Made by a program: the position numbers and the translations under genes. From assembly GCF_947623445.1 (NCBI RefSeq), contig NC_135247.1, positions 19,036,501 to 19,100,500 on the forward strand: a stretch of 64,000 bases of DNA. The letters run 5' to 3'. The notes under the pieces were generated by a model, which saw nothing but the letters and a program-made list of their open reading frames with translations, was not told the DNA's origin and made no database searches. This DNA is from Clavelina lepadiformis (taxonomy: Eukaryota > Chordata > Ascidiacea > Aplousobranchia > Clavelinidae). The number at the start of each line of letters is the position of its first letter. The first letter of the stretch is position 1. This document shows positions 37,001 to 49,200 of this stretch, in pieces.

Positions 37001-40000
37001 TTCTTTAGCGCCAACTTACGGCTGGTTTGCATAAAGAACTTCTTCTGGTGATTCGGCTGGCATGCTGATGGCACTGCAAGTGTAAATGTATCAGTGTAAA
37101 TAATTTGGTCGCTTGTCGTGATCTCATTTCGGTCAAAACATGAACCCGCTGATGTAACTGATTAGGATTAATCTTTCAACAATAATCTCTTTCCTGCATA
37201 TGAATTTTTTGTAAGGTTTTGTCTACTTTCTGATTTTGTCATAGAGTTACAAAAACTTATCGTTAAAAATTGCGATAGAACGTACGTGGCGGGTGGTTCT
37301 TCAGCGCTTATAACCGTAGCTCTGGATTCCCTGCCAAAATAACACGAGGCAAATTTTAAATGAAAACACTGACTAGCTTAGTGGTGAATATGAAAAGTTT
37401 GTAAGCAGGGAAACCAATGAAAGCCTCACCTGAGCGGTATATCAGAACTGAACTGGGTTTGCTGTGACGTAAAAGAGTATTTGTTAGATCTATTGACCTT
37501 AACCACCAAGTTCTCTAAATAATTAACTACCTGATGTTATTAAATACCTTTTCAACCCCATCCCTAATGGGTGCTCGTTTCGTCCAATAATAACCAATCG
37601 CGATGATAACCCCGCAAATAAAGATGAGGCAAGCGAGTACCACTCCGGCGATCTCTCCTTCAGACAAAGCCGTAATCGCTTGTGACGTCACAGTCGGTGC
37701 AGTAGCTTTAATGAAAGATAGATTTTGTTTTATCCAGAACAAGAAGCAAAAATAGTACTCGCTCAAAAATGCTTACTCGTTGCAACTGGCTCCCCGACGT
37801 CAAACTGAAACGAGGTAACCGTTGTTGAAGTGCTTTCTATCGTCCCATAAAGAACTGTCTCATTATTGCCCGACAATTGTTCGGAAGTTGGAACAAAGTA
37901 GTAAATGTTCACAATGTTCGGACTCGAAACAATTTGCCTAAAAGTAAAACATTGTGATGTGACAACAAGTTCTTGGAAAGTGAGTTCACAACATAGATAT
38001 CTTACTGGAAGTCGTAGATGGCACTGCTGGGCTTTTGGATTGTTGTGGAATAGTAACATGAAGCAGTGCCTTGAGTTGTTGAAAGTGATAAATTAGTCCC
38101 CGAAGCGTCAACCGTGAAGGAAAATGTCTGGGATTCCCCGGGATTGAGATTAAAACTCACTGAAGTGTTCACATCCAATAACACTGGTTCTATGAAGTAA
38201 AAAGCGTAATTAAGGATGTCACAATAATGCGAGCGACCCATGAAAAAAGATGATAAAATACAGAATCACCAACCATCGCAAATCGCGTTTTCTATATTTG
38301 ACGTCAGATCTGACAATAACGACGCACTACTGACGTTGAACACGTGACTTGAAGCTGATCCTGTCGCGATTTGGGCAAGCTCGCTCTAAACCAAAAAATT
38401 TTCTTTTAAAGTTGACTAACACTTGAATTATAAGCTGTTATTGAAGCATTCTAATTGCAAAGATACAGCCTACCTGAGCAACCGCGCTTGATGCGCCAAC
38501 CGCGATAATTCCAACATTATCCTTGATCGCTTGCTCGACAGCGGCTGTTACGTCATCTGTACTTCCCGTTGACGCCACCACGATCAAAACCTACGTCGTC
38601 ATAGATTCATTAACCTGTTCATGCGCAGACGTACTCAGAAGAAAGAGCTCAACGTGTTCTTTCTCCTTACCCTGGCCACTGCATTATCCACACCTCGTCC
38701 TCCGTATGCGCTTCCAAATAAAGCAACTCCCTGAGTTATCGCGAATCCTGTTTGGACGCCTGTAGTCGATGATTGCGTCATTGCAGTTATGGAATTAGTG
38801 ACGTCATCTAATGACGTGCCATCGTTCAATTCCAAGTCCACCTAAAAACGAGCAAATAAGGAACAACTAACACAGTTTTCATGTTTGAACGAGCTGTGAA
38901 CTGGTTTTATGATAAAAGTTTGATCAAAACCAACTATGACGGTTCATTACTTGTATAGCCAGTGTTTTATGACTTCAAGTAACTGGTTGTAATCAATCAA
39001 TCGCCAACTTTAAAACTACATTGCTCTAAATTTAAAGCACATTTGCCAACAGAACAGACTTCCTGAACGTTGGTGAAAGTGACGAGTCCAATGCGGGTCT
39101 TTGCTGAGCTGATGTCAAATTGAGCGACCACGACCCTCAAGAAGGATTTGATCGTTTCAAAGTCGCTGCTTGCAATCGGTGCTGAGTTGTCGACGAGAAA
39201 CATGACGTCACGATATACAGAGGTGCAGAGAGTGGCTGGAAAAGTGGTGTGACGTGTGTATGACGTATGGGGGAATAACGTAAGTGGCTGAGAGTTACAG
39301 ATTTTGATTAAAGTTAGCCTTACAGCTTATAATAGAGTTGACCAAGCTGATGAAAGTTGACTCGTCTATCGGGGCGACCTCTTCGCGGAAATAAAAATCC
39401 CAGATCAAATACTGAGAAGAATGACATTAAGTTAAACTAACAAGGATCAAGACGTTTTATTCTAACCCGTTACGAGCCAGAAAAACTATCGACTTACAAG
39501 GAATAGGGATCCGCGCATGCGCAGTGTGTAGCAAAGTAATTGACGACTCGAACCTGTTCAGGCAAAGTAGCGGGCAGAGCTGCAGTGCTGTTCAGTTCGA
39601 CGTGGGCAAGAACAAGACGAGCTGCCAACGCCGAGTAGAGCGGAATATCGAGGTCGTTGTAGGCGACCGATGTCCACGTGATGTTGAACTGACTGAGAAT
39701 CATCGGGTAATAGGTGCTAGCGTTGTAGGTTTCATCCATCAAATTGCTGAAGGCAATTGCTGAAATCTTTTGTGAGACACAAGAGTAGTTACAATGGACA
39801 TTTTTGCGTCATCGATCCACTTCTTAAAACTTATTTTCGAATTTTCCACATAATGCTCAATTGAATGATCGGTCGTTTATGCCTGATATTAAACAACTCA
39901 CAAACTAAGATAGTTTTTCTACAACCTTCCATATTCCGCCCTCTCCGGTCGCCGTTATGGCGACTCCATCGCTGGTTTCAACATAAGCAAGTCGTCTCAG

Positions 40001-40347
40001 GAAATCGTCGTCATCCGGGAAAATCTCTACAAAAAATCGGTACCGCAATTTTAGTCAAGAGACTTTGTCCTGGTGTTTGCCTTTTTTCAGACTTACTTTG
40101 AAATATCATACGACAAACGACGTCAAGGCGACAAATGTGCACAAGCCTACTTTTTGCGTTACGTAAAATTTTTTATTAAATTTCATAGTGATTTCTTTAA
40201 TTTACCTGATGACGTAATAAGATCGACGCATCTAAGAGTGACCACCGTCCCAGAGCTGCCAGAGACAAGCGCCAAGTCAGTCTGTTGCTGAGACGGTCGT
40301 GTCAGGCCACAAATAATAACGAGGACACACAGGGCGTGAGTCAGCAT
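31038..40347 (-). CDS. Array gene A: transmembrane VWA protein with cytoplasmic hairpin repeats and dynein MTBD-like domain
   Basis: Twenty-four exons join with unbroken phase, about 1014 residues. Signal peptide MLTHALCVLVIICGL; lysozyme/transglycosylase-like domain about 49-185 (RRLAYVETSDG with a candidate catalytic Glu, GEGGIWK, IPLYSALAARLVL, YLIWDFYF); VWA domain about 186-350 (DVMFLVDNSAP, RIGLVTF, ARVLIVVASTGSTDDV, GIIAVGAS) in which the MIDAS DxSxS is DNSAP and the usual second Asp is lost; a PPC/FN3-like beta module about 390-500; one transmembrane helix about 527-549 (GVVLACLIFICGVIIAIGYYW). Six small exons (37430-37461, 37286-37330, 37020-37073, 35511-35567, 35377-35439, 35093-35140) link to four helical hairpins (about 658-862). 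Exons 31706-31840 and 31366-31551 encode a domain like the dynein stalk MTBD (EVAEIRSYSKPPAGVQEVM, DWINVKVLMGK, ISNGLALFYIF). A basic tail ends at 31038. Function unknown; a surface protein tethered to microtubules is inferred. Confidence 0.8.
32496..32814 (-). mobile_element. Short hAT element in an intron of array gene A
   Basis: The ends are CAGGGGCGGACAAC and, reverse-complemented, CAGGGGCGGGCAAC. Flanking 8-mers TGCTACGA and TGCTATGG agree at 6 of 8 bases. The minus strand keeps the end of a hAT transposase with the dimerisation motif (LLVLFGSTYIFEQTFSTMN, then NKTKLRSNLFMNP). A second copy of the same family lies at 42177-42499. Non-autonomous; inserted between the last hairpin exon and the dynein-like exons. 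Confidence 0.8.
34430..34778. mobile_element. hAT-like MITE in an intron of array gene A
   Basis: Perfect 12-bp terminal inverted repeats CAGGGTTGCCAT bound a 349-bp segment. The interior repeats the word GTCCTTATTTT several times on the plus strand. Flanking 8-mers agree at 5 of 8 bases, so the target duplication has decayed. No protein remnant is visible. Confidence 0.65.
35745..35818. repeat. Short tandem repeat, TTAACTTATCTTATG units
   Basis: About 70 bp made of imperfect copies of a TTAACTTATCTTATG / TTAACATAA unit, within an intron of array gene A. It looks like a minisatellite without other content. Confidence 0.6.
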
Positions 40348-43232
40348 AATTATGTCTGATTTCTTACGGCTCTGGGTCTATTATTTATAAGTTTTCTGCG
40401 CCCTGCAAATCAAGGCATATTGCTTTGTGTATGTACAGGAATATATTGATCTTGAAACACTCGCTGAAGACTCGGCTTAATTAAACGTTATGATTTGAGA
40501 TGAAATACTCGAATCTTACGACAAATAACTGCCTCCGTTATGCCTGGAAAGCTACAGCGAATTTTCGCTTCTTTTCTAATTTAAACAATGTCGACAAACT
40601 TTCTTCTCTTTAAAACACAAATTCAAGAGTTTTGCTGCTTAGAAGTTCGCGATGACGTCAAATTCCACGTTTGTTGCCGCTCACTATGCACTATGCAGAG
40701 ACTTTGACTAAAGAAACTGGAATATTACTTCAAATCCTCTTTATAGCCTGCCCTGCGCAAACAAACGAGTTTTAAAACGTTGTAAAATATCACAAGCGCC
40801 GTGTGGTCAGTTGGCCGACCCACGATTGAGATTATTAAAATAGTATCTACAACAATAAGTACACAAACAACATTGTCTTTCAATACGAATCTACACGTCA
40901 CAATACAAAGATTATGCCAGCACACGGCACAAACAGCTTCCAGGTAATTCTAGACGTTTTTTAGGTATCAGCCAACAAAGGTGAAAATGAAAGGTTACAC
41001 AACTTCACAAAAGGTACAGAGAGAGGCCGCAACAGAATGGAAAATTAGTATCGCTACAAGGCCCAATGCGCAAAAGGGTTGTTATATAAAATTCTTTGAA
41101 CTGTATCTGTTTTACCTCCTTTTCAAAGATGTGTTCATTATTAAGTATAAGCCACTTCATGATCTGGAGGCGCTATCTTGGAATCGATGCTAGATTCTAC
41201 AGGAAAAACCAACGTATTGATCAGTATAGTCAAACAAAAAACACTTTTCTGGAATAGCGGTTTAACAAACGCAACTTACGTGACTGAAATATTGTGACGT
41301 CGTCATACAACATTGACGTAAGACATGCTGTTATGAAAATTCGAATCCCAAAAACCAACGCGTAATAAGTGAAAGTTTGTATCCAACACACTCAAAGATT
41401 ATTGTTCACTAAGATGTCTATTTAATATTAGTAAACAATAACAATTTTATTGATGTTCTCGAACCAGAGCACAGTTGCTACGCAATGCACGTTATTATAG
41501 AATAGGCCTTCCTTGGCTGAAAACGCAAGTGTGACGTCATTTTCGTTGCGCATGACTGGTTTTAGCTTCTTCAGCAAACCAATTTCTCCCAGTGGCTGCT
41601 GCACATGATGCTCTCTGTCCAGTTTCTTCTGAAATACCTTGGTGCGAATTTTATTTGCTACATTTTCCGATTTACGTGAATGCTTTCAAGACGTTTGTTG
41701 TATAATCTGCATAGAGACTATACTTCTGAAGCCTAATGGGCTTTTGTTTTCGCTTAAACAGCTATAAAATAACTATAAGCCAGTAAGTAGGTGTTGTACA
41801 TTGGGTACATGCCAAAGTGTGCAAGAAACGTAGAGGAAATGAAGCGCAGACGGTGAGTTACGGGATCGGATATATCGTAAGGTTGATATATCACACGAAA
41901 AATGAAGAAGTCAATGAACCTCTCACTATGTGAGGTTGTGATAATCGGCGCATTTTGTGCCGTATAAATTGATTATAAAGCATACTTTCTGATTTTGCAA
42001 ATCTGCCTAGCGAAGCTTAACCATTGTGTGCCAATGACATCCTGTTTATCGTTTTAGTTCGTGATTGAATATTGCGTCGCCTATTTATGACTTCATATTT
42101 ACCGTTGTAAATCGTGGCATTAAATATTGTGCCTATATTGCCTGAGTTATCTGTTCATTCATTCATTCGCCTAGCACAGGGGCGGGCAACTTCTTCGGTC
42201 GGCGGGCCTGATATGAGAAAATGAAGTACTTGGCGGGCCGGATTCCTGAATAGATTAGAACGCAGCTTTGTCTTATTAATGTTCATGGTCGAAAATGTTT
42301 GCTCATAAATGTATGTAGACCCGAACAGAACAAGTAGATTTATGGCCATCTTTCTTAGGTTGGCAAACTTGGACTTATTCAGTGACGCAATACAGGGATT
42401 GCGGCAGAATGTGGCCCCAGGCCACATTATCATGTAAGACCGGAAACTGTCTGCGGGCCGCTCAAAATCCCGTCGCGGGCCGTATGTTGCCCACCCCTGG
42501 CCTAGTAAGATCATAGCTGTAACATGTCGTCTTTATGCTGTTGCTGTGCTAATGATTTGTGAAAATGTAAACATTCAAAGAAGTTTAAATATAGGCCTAA
42601 TCAGTTTATACAGTTGTCATTCTTGTGACACTACTGTTAAATTCGATTTGAAGATGTTCAGTATCAAGTTAGACAACTTTGTTGTCATCTTCACAAGACA
42701 ATAATTCGTTAAGGTGAACAATTAAGTCTGAGGGTGAGAAAAGCAGACAACGACCTTATGAGACTCATATATCATCATCCGCAATAAACATTTCAACAAG
42801 GAAACATTGTAATGAAGTGGTCAACCTGTCAAGTTAAACTACCATACACACCCATTCCATTACAAGGTAAACGGAGTGAAAGCTGCAACAATTAAAATTG
42901 GGCAATTTCTGCCATACAACAATTGCTTGTGGAAACATTTGATTTATAATAGAAACTTAATTTCATACTAAACAGTCTCATGTTTTAAAAAAGGCATTCT
43001 TTCTTTTTCTCTGGCAACATGCAATTGATGGTGATTTTATTTAAACCTTAAAACCCTGTAGCTAGAGGGTGCTATTACACGCAATATATAGGATCGAAAA
43101 TAGACGAAAAAAAGTGTGCAAAATACTTAAAAAAGCGGACAACTGGATATATAATGTTTGGGAATTGGTAAAGCAAACCAAGTTTGATTTTCCAGCCAAT
43201 CTCTGCCTAGTCAAATAAACAGGAATTGGTCT
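40348..43232. other. Spacer between array genes A and B
   Basis: It should contain the promoter of gene A (left) and the 3' UTR of gene B (right). No exon could be supported. TGACGTCA palindromes occur near 40653 and 41533. A short hAT element sits at 42177-42499. Confidence 0.4.
42177..42499 (-). mobile_element. Short hAT element, second copy of the 32496 family
   Basis: Same family and length as the element at 32496-32814, with high visible identity. The ends are CAGGGGCGGGCAAC and, reverse-complemented, CAGGGGTGGGCAAC. Flanking 8-mers GCCTAGCA (42169-42176) and GCCTAGTA (42500-42507) differ at one base. It keeps the same transposase tail (LLVLFGSTYIYEQTFSTMN). Two copies with the same internal deletion show that the shortened form itself was mobilised. 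Confidence 0.85.
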
Positions 43233-46200
43233 TCATCTTTTAGAAGGCTTTTTAACCTTGGCCTGCTTCGAAGGCCGTTTGCTTTTCCGTGACGCGCCGT
43301 AGAAGAAAGGCGATGGAGCATCGAGAGCGCCAGAGTTAAGTTTCTCTACCTCATCGACAACGGAACGAACCTAAAATTTACGTTTCGGTCATTTTCAAAG
43401 TTGATACAATTGTGTGGCAACAATATAACGCTGTCAATAAAGCCTTCGCTGCGAGCAGAAACAAATTAGAATCGTTTTTTTATTTAAATGCAAACAGAAT
43501 TCATTCAAACAAAGGTTCACTTCTTCACTTACAAAGATGTAGAACAGAGCGAGTCCGTTGCTGATTCCTTTCACGTGATTGAGGTCAAATCTCTCGACAA
43601 TTTCTTTTGCTTTTCGCGCCATTGCCGTGTCGACCTTGCGAGGATCAACTGACGTGACCTGGGCCTTCAGACCCTCTTTGCCCGTCTTTCCCATCAGCAC
43701 CTTCACATTAATCCAATCCTGACAAAACAAACGTCTTTGTCATGAGCTCTCGTGTATCGTGATGTTCTTGGTTTGGTTCCAGGTCGATTCAACACATCCG
43801 TACGATGGCGTGATGGTGAATTGACCGGCCACCATCACCTATGTTCTATCGAGCGCAGACTTAATTGAGCCAGTTTATGCAGAAACTTATAAGCGTGCCA
43901 GCAAAGACTTGGATAGAGAGGGCGATTCTCTTCAGGCTTTTCTTTATGTAACTCGCCAACACACGACCTTGTGCTTTCAGTGAGCGTCGAACCGACAACT
44001 TTTGAAAGTCGGCCTAACACCCCACCGCTAGGATAAATGGCCGACGTCTTGTGACGTTATAATGTAGAATATTTTGTTTTTGTCATGTAACAATGTACAA
44101 CATGACATCACCTCGAGAGCTTTGGCTGGATATCCGAGAATGAGATAAGCGCAGGATATGACCTCGTGGACCCCGGCCGGTGGTTTAGTGTAACTTCTGA
44201 TCTCGGCGATATCTTTGTTCTTCAACTCGAGCACTTGACGGCGAACCTGAACAGCCACAAAGTGAAGCGTTTTCTCTGTATAGGCCGCCTTGAATTTGAC
44301 CAGTACAAATGCATCGAAATCAAACATTCTTCAATTAGAAATACTATATTGGTTGCCACCAAGCGTATTATCAAGCAATACAAAGTTCTTCTGCTGTAAA
44401 ACAGATTTTTCTGTAACAGTTTCGGGAAAGTACCGACCTGATCAAGCTGAACGGTTGGTGTAATGTTTTTTATGGAGTTAAAATATTTGAAGGACATTTG
44501 AGGGTTTACAACAGGCGATTTAGAAAATTATTTGAAATAATTTTGTTTCAATTCAATTTCAAACCTGTTCCAGGTATTCTAGCTCCGACGCCATTTTCTT
44601 AGCCTGGCTCACTTCCACCGGTAAGTCCTTCTCGAATCCTTTCTCTTCCACAACCTTCAGTGTTGTCGTCGCCAATTCCAGGTCGCGATTCTTCATCGAT
44701 CTTTCCAATCCTATGATTTAATCCATACGTAAGTGTTGTTGTGTAAAAACATGACGTATGCAGTGATGTCATCATTGACGTCACAGAAAACTTACTCTCG
44801 CGGCAATTGTAGACTTCGAGCATTCTATCGATGGTGGCCTGGTCGCAGCCGTTCATGGCACGTAGTTTCAAAGTGATGGATTTGATTTGTTCACGGTTGC
44901 CAGCCGCTATAGCTTCGATCAGTTCCCTCATCAAGTCCTGCCAAGTTGAAACAAATTTTTGCTCTTTAACAAACAACTCAGGAAGTGAAAAGGAGAGTTC
45001 CTTCTCCAGAATGGTGGAAAAATGCGAGGCTTGCCGGCCATAAGTTCAACGTCACTTGAACATAATCTTTTTCTCATTCGCACTTTGAATGGTGAGCGAA
45101 GAACGCCACCGAAACAATGAAACAAATCGATTCCAACCTATGTCATAGTGACGTCACCTGGGAGTTTTTGAGCTCTTTGAGCATCGCTTCCACCAATCTA
45201 AGTTCATCTTTCAACTCGTTTTCATAATTTTGTTGCTTTATGTTGAAGATCGCCCTCTCGAGGTATTTCACGTTGCGCTGCTCCACTGCGTACTTTAAGC
45301 CTAGAAAGTGGTCATGAAAGTTGAAAAGTATCCTGAATATTTACAAGAAATCTCGACACTGGACAGACCCTGTTTGCATTCGTTCAACCCAATCAAACGT
45401 TCCGCGCGAATGAGGTCACCATCTTCGTCATCAAGACCTAACTTCCGGAGTTCCTCAAGTAGGGTCGTAACGGCGTCAATGTCTCCATTTTCAACCGCTA
45501 GACGGAGCTGGAGACGGACGTTTTCTTCTTCTTTTTCGGTTTTTAACTTTTTAAAACAAAACACAGATTATTGTTCATGCTGAACGCATTCAATTAACTG
45601 CGTAGTAGCATCGAAATCTTCAACTTTTAATTCTTCACTTGCAAATCGATTGGTGGTTGCCATAGCGATGACAATTACACCAGTATTGGTCTGACCATGT
45701 CACGATATCGAAGGAGTCGTGACGTGGTGTATTTTCGAAAATGCTGCAGTACGGGAATGCCCCCGAAGAAGGCAGAGTGAAACAGGGAATTACACCGGGA
45801 ACCCAAGTTTGGATTGGACACCCAGTTGGTCATTAACGTTGGAGCAAGGACGTTACACTTTGTAGTTATAAGTTTCGATGCAAAGTACAACATATGCAAG
45901 GTAAGCCACAGGTTTTAAAACGAATCAACAAACCTTTTCCAGGTATTCTAACTCCGACGTCATTTTCTTAGCCTGGCTCACTTCCACCGGTAAATCCTTC
46001 TCGAATCCTTTCTCTTCCACGACCTTCAATGTTGTCGTCGCCGGTTCCAGATCGCGATTCTTCATCGATCTTTCCAATTCTATGATTTAACCCATACGTA
46101 AGTGTTGTTGTACAAAAAACATGACGTATGCAGTGATGTCATGATTGACGTCACATAAAACTTACTCTCGCGGTAGTCGTGGACTTCGAGCATTCTGTCG

Positions 46201-49200
46201 ATGGTCGCCTGATCCCAGCCGTTCATGGCGCGTAGTTTCAAAGTGATGGATTTGATTTGTTCACGGTTGCCAGCCGACATGGCTTCGATCAGTTGCCTCA
46301 TCAAGTCCTGCCAAGTTGAAACAAATTTTTGCTCTTTAACAAACAACTCAGGAAGTGAAAAGGAGAGTCCCTTCTCCAGAATGGTGGAAAAACGCGAGGC
46401 TTGCCGCCTTGCCGGCCATAGGTTCAACGTCACTTGAGCATAATATTTTTCTCATTAGCACTTTGAATGGTGAGCGAAGAACGCCACTGAAACAAATCGA
46501 TTCCAACCTATGTCATAGTGACGTCACCTGGGAGCTTTTGAGCTCTTTGAGCATTTCTTCCGCCAATCTAAGTTCATCTTTCAACTCGTTTTCATAATTT
46601 TGTTGTTTTATGTTGAAGATCGCCCTCTCGAGGTATTTCACGTTGCGCAGCTCCATTGCGTAGCTCAAGCCTAGAAAGTGGTCATGAAAGTTGAAAGCTA
46701 TCCTGAACATTTACAAGAAATCTCGACACTGGACAGACCCTGTTTGCATTCGTTCAACCCAATCAAACGTTCCGCGCGATTGAGGTCACCATAGACGTCA
46801 TCAAGACCTAACTTCCGGAGTTCCTCAAGTAGGGTCGTAACGGCGTCAATGTCTCCATTTTCAACCGCTAGACGGAGCTGGAGACGGACGTTTTCTTCTT
46901 CTTTTTCGGTTTTTAACTTTTTAAAACAAAACACAGATAATTATTGTTCATGCTGAACGCATTCAATTAACTGCGTAGTAGCATCGAAATGTTCAACTTT
47001 TAATTATTCATTTGCAAATCGATTGGTGGTTGCCATAGCGATGACAATTACACCAGTATTGGTCTGACCACGTCACGACATCGAAGGAGTCGTGACGTTG
47101 TGTATTTTCGAAAATGCTGCAGTACGGGAATGCCCCCGAAGAAGGCAGAGTGAAACAGGGAATTACACCGGGAACCCAAGTTTGGATTGGACACCCAGTT
47201 GGTCATTAACGTAGGAGGAAGGACGTTACACTTTGTAGTTATAAGTTTCGATGCAAAGTACAACATATGCAAGGTAAGCCACAGGTTTTAAAAACGAGTC
47301 AACAAACCTTTTCCAGGTGTTTAAACTCCGACGTCATTTTCTTAGCCTGGCTCACTTCCACCGGTAAATCCTTCTCGAATCCTTTCTCTTCCACGACCTT
47401 CAGAGTTGTCGTCGCCAATTCCAGGTCGCGATTCTTCATCGATCGTTCCAATTCTATGATTTAACCCATACGTAAGTGTTGTTGTACAAAAAACATGACG
47501 TATGCAGTGATGTCATGATTGACGTCACATAAAACTTACTCTCGCGGTAATCGTGGACTTCGAGCATTCTGTCGATGGTCGCCTGGTCCCAGCCGTTCAT
47601 GGCGCGTAGTTTCAAAGTGATGGATTTGATTTGTTCACGGTTGCCAGCCGCTATAGCTTCGATCAGTTCCCTTATCAAGTCCTGCCAAGTTGAAACAAAT
47701 TTTTGCTCTTTAACAAACAACTCAGGAAGTGAAAAGGAGAGTTTCTTCTCCAGAATGGTGGAAAAATGCGAGGCTTGCCGGCCATAGGTTCAACGTCACT
47801 TGAGCATAATCTTTTTCTCATTAGAACTTTGAATGGTGAGCGTAGAACGCCACTGAAACAAATTGATACCAACCTATGTCATAGTGACGTCACCTGGGAG
47901 TTTTTGAGCTCTTTGAGCATTGCTTCCGCCAATCTAAGTTCATCTTTCAACTCGTTTTCATAATTTTGTTGTTTTACGTTGAAGATCGCCCTCTCGAGGT
48001 ATTTCACGTTGCGCAGCTCCATTGCGTAGATCAAGCCTAGAAAGTGGTCATGAAAGTTGAAAAGTATCCTGAATATTTACTAGAAATCTCGACACTGGAC
48101 AGACCCTGTTTGCATTCGTTCAACCCAATCAAACGTTCCGCGCGATTGAGGTCACCATAGACGTCATCAAGACCTAACTTCCGCAGTTCCTCAAGTAGGG
48201 TCGTAACGGCGTCAATGTCTCCATTTTCAACCGCTAGACGGAGCTGGAGACGGACGTTCTCTTCTTCTTTTTCGCTGGAGGATATTCTGTGACGACAACA
48301 AAGGATCAGTGTGACGTCATTAGATAAAACGGTGTCTTTGAATTCCAGATAGATTTTTAATTAAGATTTATACGATAGACACGACGAGAGATCCTGCAGG
48401 TTGCTCCATCTTAGTTGAAAACTTACGAATGTTTCAACTCAATTTTTTTGATTTTTAGTAGGTTTGTGAAAAAAATTGAGCATATTTTTATTGCGGTATT
48501 GGTTCTTATTGAGCCTATTTTTGATGACATATATCAACCAGTTTCTGTAAACTTCTTGTACTACTCCTTTTTTTATGACAATTTTGTACCACTCTTTCTC
48601 ACTGGTGAAGAAATAATTTAAAAATAATATGAAATATCATCAACTCACGTCGTAGTACTTTTCGATGCGACATCGGGTTCGGTTTCGTATTCACTGCAAG
48701 TCGCATTATTTTATAGAACAAATATTAACGTAAGTCGATTGTAGATTGAATTAATAGCACACCAAAATAATTTAGAGAAACAGTAAAGATTTCCAGAGCA
48801 CGTCACAAAGCCCAATACTGTACATGCTGACTTACGTGGACAATAAAGGATATATGGCCTCTTCTGACGGAATAAACACCGGCTCCGGGATGATTTCTCT
48901 GCCATAAATTTTAAGTAAAAACTTCGAAGCGAATTCGTGAGATTAAAAACTTATCTTTAAATATTGCGATTGAATGTACGTGTCGGGTGAATTACGCAAG
49001 TAAATTTTAAATGAAAACACTGACTAGCTTAGTGGTGAATATGAAAAGTTTGTAAGCAGGGAAACAAATGAAAGACTCACCTGAGCGGTATATCAGAACT
49101 GAACTGGGTTTGCTGTGACGTAAAAGAGTATTTGTTAGATCTATTGACCTTAACCACCAAGTCTTCTAAATAATGAGCTACCTGATGTTATTAAATACCT

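Noticed and set aside
39494-39553. In-frame extension of the third VWA-gene exon (continuing VRVVNYFA)
   Set aside because: It reads past the donor CAG|GTTCGAG. Joining at that donor restores phase to the next exon and gives the expected PEQYLIWDFYF order; the longer form would shift the next exon out of frame.
44166-44399. Plus-strand open frame (ending KRIIKQYKVLLL), also present in gene A at about 31848-31992
   Set aside because: It lies in an intron plus MTBD exon on the opposite strand. The two copies differ mostly by replacement changes, so it looks like shared intron sequence rather than a selected protein.
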